The notes under the pieces: model-generated
What the model was told of the DNA's origin: nothing
Databases searched by the model: none
The model's input: only the letters and a program-made list of their open reading frames with translations
Assembly: GCA_948439925.1 (NCBI GenBank)
Contig: CAOJNR010000033.1
Coordinates: forward strand, 1 to 9,891
Reading direction: 5' to 3'
Length of the DNA stretch: 9,891 nucleotides
From: an uncultured Clostridia bacterium
Lineage (GTDB): Bacteria; Bacillota; Clostridia; Christensenellales; UBA1242
Translations under genes and position numbers: made by a program
In this document: positions 1 through 6,146 of the stretch, piece by piece
How the letters are laid out: each line of letters begins with the position of its first letter
Numbering within the stretch: the stretch's first letter is position 1

Positions 1-947
1 GCTCAGACGGAAATGGTTATATTGTGACCTACTCAGAAACTGAGGATAGAAATTTGGCATCAACCAGCCAAAACAAAATCTATGACGTTTCAGTTATGAA
101 GATTGGAGACAGTCTTGGCAAGCATGAAGTTGTGGCAAAGAATGTCACATCAGCAGTTGTGGACGAAGGCAAGAACAGCAAAAATAAAAATTTGTTCTAT
201 ACCAAGGCATCAGAAAAAGGTCAATCAACAACTGAGGTTTATTCTCTCGACCTTGCAACAGGCAAGTCAACAAAGATTGAAACAAGGCCAGGATCATCAA
301 CAACACTCATCGCAAAAACAAATGATCAGCTTTTCTACTCATATAATTATAGATCATCTGGCAACGAGGTTTATAAAACTGCCCTTAACGATTTTAGCGA
401 AAACGAGCTTATGGTTATTGGCGCTGAAACTGACAAGTTTTATGCTTACACAAGCATATCAAAAGTTTACCCTGTTGCAAAGGGAAACACTTTGTTTGAA
501 GGATATATTTTCGTGGGCGACAGCAGTTTGATGTATTACAACAACCGCACTGAAAGCGTGACACGCCTTCTTGCATCAAGTGGATTCACTGATATCCTTT
601 TCGTTGAAGGCGATTACATTTACTATTCAACCTCAACTGAAATTGGCAGAATTTCATATAAGCCAAACGCACAAGGCGAATATACTTCTCAAACTCTTGT
701 GACAATGACAAGCATTGTTTCTGGCAAATACGCATACGCAAATGGCTACATTTATTTCTATGCAAAATATGAACCTGTGACTGAATATGACCAAGACGGC
801 AATGAAATCAAGTATGAAACCGATGAGTCAAATTATATGTATCGCATAAAAGTTGGCGATCCAGAAGATAATGTTTCAAAATATCAACTTGTTTCAAAAA
901 ATAAAACCATGCCAAAAATAGAAGAAGACGACAGTGAAGAGGCATAA
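1..947 (+). CDS. Beta-propeller-like repeat protein, 5'-partial
   Basis: The reading frame is open from position 3 to the TAA at 945-947, so this is the C-terminal part of a longer protein. A GTG at position 24 lies in frame but has no ribosome binding site, and the frame continues upstream of it (SDGNGYIVTYS), so it is not taken as the start. The visible ~315 residues contain repeated short strand blocks of the type LFYTK, LFYSY, YIYYSTS and GYIYFYAKYE. Each block is followed by a polar turn and a phrase such as VYSLDLATGKSTKIE or IGRISYKPN. This pattern is typical of beta-propeller proteins resembling DUF5050, often lipoproteins or surface proteins. The tail is very acidic (IEEDDSEEA). The N-terminus is missing, so the presence of a signal peptide cannot be judged. 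No catalytic residues are recognised. The fold assignment is an inference from repeat texture; the substrate or partner is unknown. Confidence 0.7.
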   Translation, partial: SDGNGYIVTYSETEDRNLASTSQNKIYDVSVMKIGDSLGKHEVVAKNVTSAVVDEGKNSKNKNLFYTKASEKGQSTTEVYSLDLATGKSTKIETRPGSSTTLIAKTNDQLFYSYNYRSSGNEVYKTALNDFSENELMVIGAETDKFYAYTSISKVYPVAKGNTLFEGYIFVGDSSLMYYNNRTESVTRLLASSGFTDILFVEGDYIYYSTSTEIGRISYKPNAQGEYTSQTLVTMTSIVSGKYAYANGYIYFYAKYEPVTEYDQDGNEIKYETDESNYMYRIKVGDPEDNVSKYQLVSKNKTMPKIEEDDSEEA

Positions 948-990
948 AACAAGAAAAATTTAACAATTTAACACAATTTCAAGATTATAC

Positions 991-1038
991 AAAGTCTGAC
1001 AAAAAGCTACGCGTAGCTGACAAAGTCAGACTTTTTTT
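991..1038 (+). terminator. Intrinsic terminator after the propeller gene
   Basis: A 10-bp perfect stem is formed by AAAGTCTGAC (991-1000) and GTCAGACTTT (1025-1034) and runs into a T-tract. The loop itself contains a perfect 14-base palindrome (1005-1018, AGCTACGCGTAGCT), so the structure can fold as nested hairpins. It closes transcription of the upstream gene and isolates spo0A. Confidence 0.85.
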
Positions 1039-1045
1039 ATGTTTA

Positions 1046-1055
1046 TTCGACAAAA
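1046..1055 (-). promoter_or_regulatory. Spo0A-binding site (0A box), distal
   Basis: TTCGACA at 1046-1052 is an exact match to the reverse complement of the 0A box core TGTCGAA, followed by further A residues as in the extended consensus TTTTGTCGAA. It lies in the intergenic region upstream of spo0A, about 140 bases before the proposed -10 element. This suggests control of spo0A by its own product. Binding is inferred from sequence only. Confidence 0.6.
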
Positions 1056-1129
1056 ACTTTTGCGTAAAAAAATTCGAATTTTAAATAAAAATGTTTGAAA
1101 ATAGATTTAAATTCTAAATTACGTCAATC

Positions 1130-1139
1130 TTCGACAAAA
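1130..1139 (-). promoter_or_regulatory. Spo0A-binding site (0A box), proximal
   Basis: This is a second exact TTCGACA core (1130-1136), again followed by AAA, in the same orientation as the distal box and 84 bases from it (about eight helical turns). It sits roughly 55-60 bases upstream of the -10 element of the spo0A promoter, a position compatible with activation or autoregulation. Confidence 0.65.
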
Positions 1140-1180
1140 TACCAACGTGATTTGATTTCCGATTATTTCCAAAATTTCGG

Positions 1181-1195
1181 ATTTTGTGGTATCTT
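1181..1195 (+). promoter_or_regulatory. Extended -10 promoter of spo0A
   Basis: TG-G-TATCTT (TG at 1187-1188, -10 hexamer 1190-1195) is an extended -10 element. No good -35 is present 16-18 bases upstream (nearest is TTTCCA around 1166-1171), as is common for extended -10 or activator-dependent promoters. A short dyad TCCGA/TCGGA (1158-1162, 1178-1182) overlaps the -35 area. No clear sigma-H promoter (AGGA...GAAT) was found in the gap. The preceding bases ATTTTGTGGTAT (1181-1192) recur exactly in the promoter at 8982-8993. Confidence 0.55.
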
Positions 1196-1245
1196 ATATA
1201 TGTATCAAAATTAATGGAGAATTTTGAGAATAAAAGGAGAAAAAT

Positions 1246-1998
1246 ATGAAAGAACAAAGTCAAGCTAAGCTCTCTATTTATTTAGCAGACAACACAGAAG
1301 ATGACAAAAGCGTATTCGATTACTTTAACACAAATGATAAATACAATGTTGTTGGTCACAACTTTAATGGAGAAACTGTGCTTAAAGAAGTCGTTGACTT
1401 GAAGCCTGACTTTCTCATTATGGAACCTTTACTTTCTGGCATGGATGGATTCATGGTGCTTGAAAAACTCAAAAAAAGCATGGACAAAATGCCAAAAGTA
1501 ATTTTCATCTCCAACCTTTCTCACAGCGGTTTCGTCAGCAAAGCAATCAGAGAAGGCGTGAGTTATTTTATGGTAAAACCAATCAATCCTCAAAACCTTG
1601 AAGAAAGAATGCTCGATATTCAATATCCAGTTGTAAAAAATGAATCACAAGAACGCTATCTCGACGAAAAAATTTCAAACATATTCATCACTATCGGGAT
1701 TCCAGCGCATATAAAAGGCTATCAATTCTTGCGCGAAGCAGTTAAGCTTGCAATCGAAGAGCCGGAAATCATTGGCGCGATTACAAAAAGACTTTATCCA
1801 ACGATTGCTGAAAAATTTTCAACCAGTTCATCAAAAGTTGAGCGTGGAATGCGCCACGCAATCGAAGTTGCTTGGAACAGAGGCAAGATTGAAAATATTA
1901 ACTCTGTTTTCGGGCTTAGAGTTTACACTTCGACTGACAAGCCAACAAATGGCGAACTTATCGCTCTCATTGCTGACAAAATGCTTGTTGACGGCTGA
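1246..1998 (+). CDS. spo0A: Spo0A sporulation transcription factor with altered phosphoacceptor site
   Basis: This is the 250-residue homologue of the master regulator of sporulation entry, a response regulator that binds 0A boxes when phosphorylated. Residues ~8-125 form the receiver domain and ~140-250 the Spo0A C-terminal DNA-binding domain. That domain is highly recognisable: GIPAHIKGYQFLREA (151-165), ITKRLYP, then the helix-turn-helix region KVERGMRHAIEVAWNRG and KPTNGELIALIADK. In the receiver the phosphoacceptor Asp (Asp56 in Bacillus subtilis) is Glu60 (codon GAA, in FLIMEPLLSGMDGF). The acidic pocket pair is D15-N16 instead of D-D, the conserved Thr is Ser89, and the Lys is kept (K111). 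The ATG is chosen for its AAGGAG at good spacing. Two 0A boxes lie upstream. Family identity is near certain; phosphorylation-independent activity is an inference. Confidence 0.96.
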   Translation: MKEQSQAKLSIYLADNTEDDKSVFDYFNTNDKYNVVGHNFNGETVLKEVVDLKPDFLIMEPLLSGMDGFMVLEKLKKSMDKMPKVIFISNLSHSGFVSKAIREGVSYFMVKPINPQNLEERMLDIQYPVVKNESQERYLDEKISNIFITIGIPAHIKGYQFLREAVKLAIEEPEIIGAITKRLYPTIAEKFSTSSSKVERGMRHAIEVAWNRGKIENINSVFGLRVYTSTDKPTNGELIALIADKMLVDG

Positions 1999-2002
1999 GT
2001 GG

Positions 2003-2022
2003 GTGGCTTAGCCACATTTTAT
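2003..2022 (+). terminator. Possible weak terminator after spo0A
   Basis: GTGGC (2003-2007) pairs with GCCAC (2011-2015) around a TTA loop and is followed by ATTTTAT. The stem is short and the T-run is interrupted, so this is only a candidate. Transcripts running through it would meet the stronger hairpin at 2093-2120 from its less favourable side. Confidence 0.35.
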
Positions 2023-2092
2023 AAAAAATTAGTATTAACTAAAAAATGTATACAAAAATCAACTATTATTTACTGTTTAACAGAAAGTTATT

Positions 2093-2120
2093 TAAAAAAA
2101 AGCAAAGCCTACGCCTTGCT
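2093..2120 (-). terminator. Intrinsic terminator of the minus-strand operon
   Basis: On the minus strand the RNA reads AGCAAGGC-GUAG-GCUUUGCU: an 8-bp stem with one G-U pair and a tetraloop, followed by a run of U (plus-strand A-tract 2093-2100). Read on the plus strand the same position gives an A-C mismatch, so the hairpin is best suited to the minus-strand operon. It begins 16 bases beyond the stop of the CYTH-RdgB gene. Confidence 0.85.
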
Positions 2121-2135
2121 CTTTTTTTATACTTT

Positions 2136-3224
2136 TTAAATCTTTTCCAAATCTGCTTTTAGTTTCGCTGTTGCTTTTCCTCGATGAGAAATAGAATTTT
2201 TCTCTTCACTTGACGCTTCTCCAAAGCATTTGTTGATTTCTGTTGAATAGAAAATTGGGTCATAACCAAATCCGTTTTCGCCTTGTTGCTTGGTCAATAT
2301 TTTTCCGTCTGCCCGACCTTCATACGCCGTCACCTTTCCATTTGGATCAATTCTCACAATCAATGTCATGAAATGTGCATCACGATTTTTGACTCCTTCA
2401 AGTTCATGCAAAAGTTTCTTCCTGTTAGATTCATTGTCATGGTTTCCAGCATAACGTGCACTGTAAACTCCTGGCGCTCCACCAAGTGCGTCCACGCAAA
2501 GCCCTGTGTCATCAGCAATAACCATTGCAGGCATATTTTTTTCTTTCAAAAATTTATGAATAGTTTCTGCTTTTATCAGTGCATTATCATAAAATGTTTT
2601 GCCGTCTTCAACAATGTCATCAAAAAAACTTATATCTTTGAGTGACAAAATGTTATAGCCTTTGAACATCTCCTTAAATTCTTTAATTTTATGCTCACTG
2701 TTTGACGCAAGCACTATTGTTTTGTTTTTCATTTCTTCCCCTTTTAAAATGAAATCGTAGTATTTCTCAATAACCTCTTTATAAACTTTCTCAACATTCC
2801 TTATGTCACCTTCTATCGCAACAATTTTCATTTGCGGTCTTTCATAATCATCAATCTCAAAAATAACACCATCTTTTTTAAAGGTATATCTTGTGCGCAA
2901 ATTATTTGCGACTTCATAAAATTCAAGAGTGTCTAGCATAGAAAAAATAACTTTTCGATTTTCATCTGTAACTTCCATCATCTCAGACTCGTCAGACACA
3001 TTTAAATTGTCTTTCTTTACATTGATATTTTTAAAATCAAGAAAAGTCGTTTCTTTTCCAGCCTGTATTTCAGTGGTTAGCCTTGCGATTACATGGTCGT
3101 TTGCTTTATTTTCAAACACAATTCTGTTTTGCTTTGACACCTTTTCTGCATAATTGTTCGCTTTGCAATATTCAATAAAAGACTCAACTGATTTAACCTT
3201 CATGCTATACTCATATTCTTTCAT
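2136..3224 (-). CDS. CYTH domain fused to RdgB/HAM1 XTP/dITP pyrophosphatase
   Basis: This is a single 362-residue frame with two enzymes. Residues 1-160 resemble a CYTH (triphosphate tunnel) domain: LRTRYTFKKDGVIFEIDDYE followed by MKIVAIEGD is the typical paired-strand region, though the N-terminal ExExK signature is degenerate (EYEYSMK). Residues 165-362 are a complete RdgB: SN at 174-175, ADDTGL (237-242) with ALGGAPGVYSARYAG, GFGYDPIF (318-325), SHRGKA (346-351). RdgB hydrolyses non-canonical purine triphosphates (XTP, dITP) to monophosphates in the cytoplasm. M165 is exactly where stand-alone RdgB proteins start, and it is preceded by a ribosome binding site identical to that of the whole ORF. 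RdgB may therefore also be made alone (198 residues, 2136-2732). The start ATG overlaps the preceding TfoX-type stop (ATGA). It is the last gene of the operon. RdgB function is very likely; the CYTH substrate is unknown. Confidence 0.9.
   Translation of the reverse strand: MKEYEYSMKVKSVESFIEYCKANNYAEKVSKQNRIVFENKANDHVIARLTTEIQAGKETTFLDFKNINVKKDNLNVSDESEMMEVTDENRKVIFSMLDTLEFYEVANNLRTRYTFKKDGVIFEIDDYERPQMKIVAIEGDIRNVEKVYKEVIEKYYDFILKGEEMKNKTIVLASNSEHKIKEFKEMFKGYNILSLKDISFFDDIVEDGKTFYDNALIKAETIHKFLKEKNMPAMVIADDTGLCVDALGGAPGVYSARYAGNHDNESNRKKLLHELEGVKNRDAHFMTLIVRIDPNGKVTAYEGRADGKILTKQQGENGFGYDPIFYSTEINKCFGEASSEEKNSISHRGKATAKLKADLEKI
2727..2745 (-). promoter_or_regulatory. Internal ribosome binding site and ATG for RdgB
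   Basis: Read on the minus strand, AAAAGGGGAAGAAATGAAA contains a purine-rich Shine-Dalgarno-like stretch and an ATG (2732-2730) at the normal start of RdgB. The same 19 bases occur at 3219-3237 around the start of the whole fused gene, 492 bases (164 codons) away. There they are read in a different frame relative to the upstream gene, so the match reflects initiation signals and not protein sequence. Confidence 0.6.
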
Positions 3225-3237
3225 TTCTTCCCCTTTT
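3219..3237 (-). promoter_or_regulatory. Ribosome binding site and stop-start overlap for the CYTH-RdgB gene
   Basis: This is a 19-base sequence identical to 2727-2745. It encodes the last residues (KKGKK) and TGA of the TfoX-domain gene while supplying the ribosome binding site and ATG (3224-3222) of the next gene. The ATGA overlap indicates translational coupling. Confidence 0.65.
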
Positions 3238-3529
3238 TTGAAAGACCTGCAAGAGTGGCAAAGATAATTTCTCTTGTCAAATCAGAATTTTCAATATCTT
3301 CAATCATAAACATTGGCTTTGCGCTTTTGTATGGAACTTCTTCCGCCAAACCAAATTTTTTGTTTTCTTCCACGATTTTGATAAGAACGCGTCCGTCATA
3401 AATTCCGCCGAACAGTGTGCCTTGAAAATATAATAAATATTCACCCATCATTGACCTGCAAGTCACATCGCCAAGCGTTTTGGTCAGTTCTTCAACCACA
3501 AAATCTTTAAATTCCTTACTTGTCGCCAT
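3221..3529 (-). CDS. TfoX N-terminal domain protein
   Basis: This 102-residue protein consists of a single TfoX/Sxy N-terminal domain. Recognisable segments are MATSKEFKDFVVEEL, VTCRSMMGEYLLYFQGTLFG (23-41), GIYDGRVLIK and PYKSAKPMFMIED (66-78). In Gammaproteobacteria the full TfoX/Sxy proteins activate competence with CRP, but stand-alone N-terminal domains in Firmicutes have no settled function. The ATG has AAGGAG five bases upstream. The gene starts nine bases after the broken CYTH gene and its stop overlaps the next start, so it is firmly inside the operon. Family assignment is strong; function is open. Confidence 0.88.
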   Translation of the reverse strand: MATSKEFKDFVVEELTKTLGDVTCRSMMGEYLLYFQGTLFGGIYDGRVLIKIVEENKKFGLAEEVPYKSAKPMFMIEDIENSDLTREIIFATLAGLSKKGKK

Positions 3530-3538
3530 ATTTGCTCC

Positions 3539-4083
3539 TTATTTCATTCCTTTCGACTCTTCTAAAAGCTTTTGGATACCTTTGTATGTCACATCTTTTT
3601 CGCTCAATCCATACTTTGCAACAAAGTTATAAATATCTTCAACTCTGCCATTTTCATTTTTTAATTCAACTTCCAAAAGTTCGCCTAAGTTTTTGACAGA
3701 ATCAAAATCAAATTCAAAATTGTCAAGTTTATAGGTTGTGCGCGTTTTATCTATCATCATCTGCACTTTGAAACCAAGTGCAAACAGAATTTTCTCCATC
3801 TGTTCTCTGCTGTCAATCTTAGTTTCAAATTCGTCACAATAAACAGGATTGCACTCCAAATGGATCTTTTTATAAGTCATCACACAGCCTTTATCATTCT
3901 CGCGGATTCGCAATGCCTCAACTGTTCACCATTAATTTCAAAATTGAGATACGGCGATTCAAAATAGACATCAACCAAACGACTTTCACCAAGCTTTTCC
4001 GCCACCTTAACCAAATCGCTTTCAATCCTATCACGCACTTTTTGACTGATAATAAACTTAACTTCAATCTCTTTGTCTTTCAT
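3539..4083 (-). pseudogene. CYTH-domain triphosphatase gene split by frameshift
   Basis: Two overlapping frames together make one CYTH protein. The first (3880-4083, ATG with AAGGAG) has the ExExK signature (E5, E7, K9) and YFESPYLNFEINGEQL, then leaves the family at RHCESARMIKAV and stops at 3880-3882. The second frame continues with LRIREND (from 3913), MTYKK, and the paired strands TTYKLDNFEFDFDSV and ELLEVELKNENG, ending at 3539. Removing eight bases (plus-strand CAATGCCT, 3911-3918) restores GEQLRIREND, which matches CYTH spacing and the usual G..LRIR motif. CYTH enzymes hydrolyse triphosphates such as thiamine triphosphate or inorganic triphosphate. The upstream TGA overlaps an ATG of the second frame (TGATG at 3882-3878) with AAAGG seven bases before, so re-initiation could yield a 113-residue second fragment. 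That fragment would lack LRIRE. Most likely inactive; a sequencing error is the alternative. Confidence 0.8.
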
Positions 4084-4098
4084 AAAAATCTCCTTTTT

Positions 4099-4560
4099 CT
4101 ATAAATTAATACTTTCAACTAACAAATCGTAAACTTTGTCACTTGGATAGATGTAAGAAAAATATTGAGGCAACATTATTTGAGGATTCAGTTTTCTTAA
4201 TTGTTTTAAGCTTATCGGCCTTTTTAATTTTTTAACATCATATAATTTTAAAGCAAAGCATTTAGGATTATTTTTACCAAAATATTCAACAATTTCTTCT
4301 CTGTCTTTTCTTTTATCATATCCTGTTAATTTAAGTATTTCTTCCGTATTACCATGATAAATTTCAGAAACTTTGAAAGTTCCTATTATTGCTTTATCTT
4401 CCTTTGCGGAATAAATAAAAATATCTTTGTTTAAATCGCTTTCTTTTAAAGGACTTTTTCGAAACTCAAACTTTTTTGTATGATCAAAAATTTGTTTAGC
4501 ATAATATGTCATAATAGACATAACAATCAACTTTTCTCTTTTTATAATTGCATTATTCAC
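4099..4560 (-). CDS. ASCH-domain protein (second ASCH of the operon)
   Basis: This 153-residue protein opens with LIVMSIMTYYAKQIFDHTKKFEFRKSPL, the ASCH pattern of a hydrophobic strand, a helix, then K-K-x-E-F-R. IFIYSAKEDKAIIGTFKVSEI follows as the beta-barrel strands. ASCH domains are PUA-like and bind RNA or modified nucleosides; some (E. coli YqfB) are N4-acetylcytidine amidohydrolases. The start is GTG at 4560, supported by AGGAG six bases upstream (minus strand TAGGAGAATATC-GTG). It lies nine bases after the GNAT stop and 15 bases before the CYTH start. Base composition is very AT-rich (14 G+C in 4201-4260). RNA-related role is likely; a specific activity cannot be assigned. Confidence 0.82.
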   Translation of the reverse strand: MNNAIIKREKLIVMSIMTYYAKQIFDHTKKFEFRKSPLKESDLNKDIFIYSAKEDKAIIGTFKVSEIYHGNTEEILKLTGYDKRKDREEIVEYFGKNNPKCFALKLYDVKKLKRPISLKQLRKLNPQIMLPQYFSYIYPSDKVYDLLVESINL

Positions 4561-4569
4561 GATATTCTC

Positions 4570-5061
4570 CTATATCAAAATTCCGTTAAAAACAAGTTCA
4601 AGACTTCTATCATTGTATAAACCTTTGACTTCCTGCGTCTTCTCCCATTTATATTTTTTTATTAACCCTTCAAACATTGGTAACTTATAATCAGCAAGGG
4701 TGATCATTGGTTTGGTTGTATTTAGTATTTCCATAGCCTTTTCCACCAATTTTGTAGCAACTCCTTTGCCCCTAGCATCCTCACTTACAAACAAAGTGCA
4801 AATTTTCTTTTCATTTTCATCTTCTTTTATAAAAGCTGTTCCATAAATATTTGTTTCGTCATAAGCAAAAACAATATCTCTTCCACTTCCTGCCTTCAAA
4901 GTTGCAGGTAAGTGTTTTTGATAATACCAAGTTTTATGTTTTGGGTAATCTTCACATATAAAATCAGTCATATCATAAAGTTTATCACAAAGATTCAAAA
5001 TCTCATCTTGTGAATGCCCGTTATTGATAAGTTCCTTAATCGTTTTAGTTAATATTTCCAT
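4570..5061 (-). CDS. GNAT-family N-acetyltransferase
   Basis: This 163-residue protein has a GNAT core. The acetyl-CoA binding motif A is CTLFVSEDARGKGVATKLVEKA, with the R/Q-x-x-G-x-G/A signature as R97-G-K-G100-V-A102. IYGTAFIKE (72-80) precedes it as the central strand, and MFEGLIKKYKWEKTQEVKG near the C-terminus resembles the usual Y-x-x-x-G-F-type terminal segment. The N-terminal ~60 residues are helical and less typical. The family transfers an acetyl group from acetyl-CoA to amines; the acceptor here is unknown. The ATG follows the ASCH stop by eight bases with a modest AGGTG site, suggesting translational coupling. It sits between two ASCH genes, which raises the possibility of a shared acetylated substrate; that is inference. 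Confidence 0.87.
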   Translation of the reverse strand: MEILTKTIKELINNGHSQDEILNLCDKLYDMTDFICEDYPKHKTWYYQKHLPATLKAGSGRDIVFAYDETNIYGTAFIKEDENEKKICTLFVSEDARGKGVATKLVEKAMEILNTTKPMITLADYKLPMFEGLIKKYKWEKTQEVKGLYNDRSLELVFNGILI

Positions 5062-5069
5062 TTAAACAC

Positions 5070-5411
5070 CTAAATCAATTTAACCTTAATTGCAACCACG
5101 CCATATTTACTCTCATTTTCAACAGAATAAAAACTATGATATATATCTTCTACCTCTTTTTTGCTTACGTTTTCAAATCCAACTTTAAATAATGGTAAAG
5201 TATCAATCATCTCTTTAAAAGAATCAAAGTATATTAAATCTTCCACAATAGTTTCAATAGATTCTTTGAGTTCTGGTTCTCTTTTAAAAACGATTACATC
5301 CCCAACATCGATAATTCTTCTTTTCTCATCATTAAGCCTTATCTCATAAATCTTTTGTCCTTTCTTTATTTTGTCAAAATAAATTGACTGTAATTTCATA
5401 TTATGTTTCAT
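5070..5411 (-). CDS. ASCH-domain protein (first ASCH of the operon)
   Basis: This 113-residue ASCH protein has MKLQSIYFDKIKKGQKIYEI followed by RLNDEKRR and then VGDVIVFKRE. That is the standard family pattern: helix, K-G-x-K-x-x-E-x-R-L, then G-D-x-I-x-F. The frame is open upstream to an ATG at 5438, but that ATG lies inside the end of the preceding gene. The ATG at 5411 has AAGGAG seven bases before it, so it is taken as the start. The protein is a compact single domain, close to the usual ASCH length (~110). The gene is 19 bases after the P-loop gene and eight before the GNAT gene. Composition is AT-rich (15 G+C in 5161-5220). Likely binds RNA or a modified nucleoside in the cytoplasm; specificity unknown. 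Confidence 0.87.
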   Translation of the reverse strand: MKHNMKLQSIYFDKIKKGQKIYEIRLNDEKRRIIDVGDVIVFKREPELKESIETIVEDLIYFDSFKEMIDTLPLFKVGFENVSKKEVEDIYHSFYSVENESKYGVVAIKVKLI

Positions 5412-5430
5412 ATTTTTTCTCCTTTTATTT

Positions 5431-5964
5431 TTAACCATTATGTAAATTTGGCAACACTTTTTTTATCCATCTTTCTGCTTGTTTTCTACTTCTAAAAATT
5501 TTATACGGACACTTGCTTTTTTTAAGCACTTTTATCATTTCAGGTCTAACACTTTTGTTAAAATCAGTAATGTAGTTGATAAATTCAGGATCTTCCATTT
5601 CTAAGCATCCTTCCGTCATGTCTGGACGCGTCTTGCCTGCATACTTTTTAACGCGCTCATTTACACCATTAACGCAAACAGATTTTTTGTAATTTAAATA
5701 GATACAAAAATCTGCATAAGTCAGTCTATGAGCAAAAGTTCGTCTGAAATTACCTTCAATTATCCATTCTGGCTTTTGAAGTTCTTTCTCCATAAGGGCA
5801 TCAAATTCATTTTTTTCGCGTTTCACCCAATTTGGCAACCAGAGAAGCTTGTCAAGATGCACAACTGGCAGGTTTGTTTTTTCCGACAAGTCAAGTGCCA
5901 TGGTGCTTTTGCCCGCACCCGGACAGCCAACTATCAAAACTCTTTTATAATTGAACTTTTTCAA
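5431..5964 (-). CDS. P-loop kinase-like protein (FlaR/topology-modulation family)
   Basis: This is a 177-residue adenylate-kinase-like P-loop NTPase. The Walker A motif is G13-C-P-G-A-G-K19-S20-T21. It is followed by NLPVVHLDKLLW (D38 as in kinases that position a nucleotide substrate), WIIEGNFRRTF (67-77), and an Arg-rich lid region ending in KTRPD. The family is often annotated as 'DNA topology modulation protein FlaR' or AAA-type ATPase, but the fold suggests a small-molecule kinase. The frame stays open back to 6129, but that extension runs through the tRNA-Leu gene. The TTG at 5964 is chosen because GGAGG lies just upstream and the kinase fold starts right after it. The gene begins 33 bases after the tRNA 3' end with no terminator between. 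Substrate unknown. Confidence 0.87.
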   Translation of the reverse strand: MKKFNYKRVLIVGCPGAGKSTMALDLSEKTNLPVVHLDKLLWLPNWVKREKNEFDALMEKELQKPEWIIEGNFRRTFAHRLTYADFCIYLNYKKSVCVNGVNERVKKYAGKTRPDMTEGCLEMEDPEFINYITDFNKSVRPEMIKVLKKSKCPYKIFRSRKQAERWIKKVLPNLHNG

Positions 5965-5997
5965 ATTTCCTCCGAAAAATAAAATCTTTCTCAATTC

Positions 5998-6079
5998 TGG
6001 TGCGGATAACAGGAGTTGAACCTGCACCCTTTCGGACTGGAACCTAAATCCAGCGTGTCTGCCATTCCACCATATCCGC
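5998..6079 (-). tRNA. tRNA-Leu (anticodon UAG)
   Basis: The 82-base gene includes an encoded CCA (plus-strand TGG at 5998-6000). The acceptor stem is GCGGATA with TATCCGC, the discriminator is A, the anticodon stem CTGGA/TCCAG encloses the loop TTTAGGT giving anticodon TAG, and the T-arm contains GGTTCAACTCC. A long variable arm is present as expected for leucine. It is preceded by a consensus promoter and followed, without a visible terminator, by the P-loop gene, so it probably heads the operon. Confidence 0.96.
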
Positions 6080-6146
6080 ACATGAAATCTTTTTGTTTTT
6101 TTTGCGGGACCCCACACCGCCATAGGCACACAAAAGTAACAATCTT

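Noticed and set aside
24..26. GTG as the start of the propeller-like protein
   Set aside because: No ribosome binding site precedes it and the frame is open to the window edge with fitting sequence.
3905..3925. Programmed ribosomal frameshift in the CYTH gene
   Set aside because: No slippery heptamer or following pseudoknot is apparent, and an 8-base insertion explains the break better.
5998..6079. tRNA-Leu 3' end as an integration (att) site for the downstream genes
   Set aside because: No second copy of the tRNA 3' end is seen in the window and no integrase or mobility gene is present. The same holds for tRNA-Ser.
6104..6120. GC-rich stretch in the tRNA-Leu leader as a terminator or riboswitch
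   Set aside because: The stem is only four base pairs and is followed by A residues on the transcribed strand; no known aptamer pattern was recognised.
5965..6129. In-frame N-terminal extension of the P-loop protein
   Set aside because: It is a translation through the tRNA-Leu gene and its leader; the ribosome binding site at the TTG (5964) and the kinase fold start after it.
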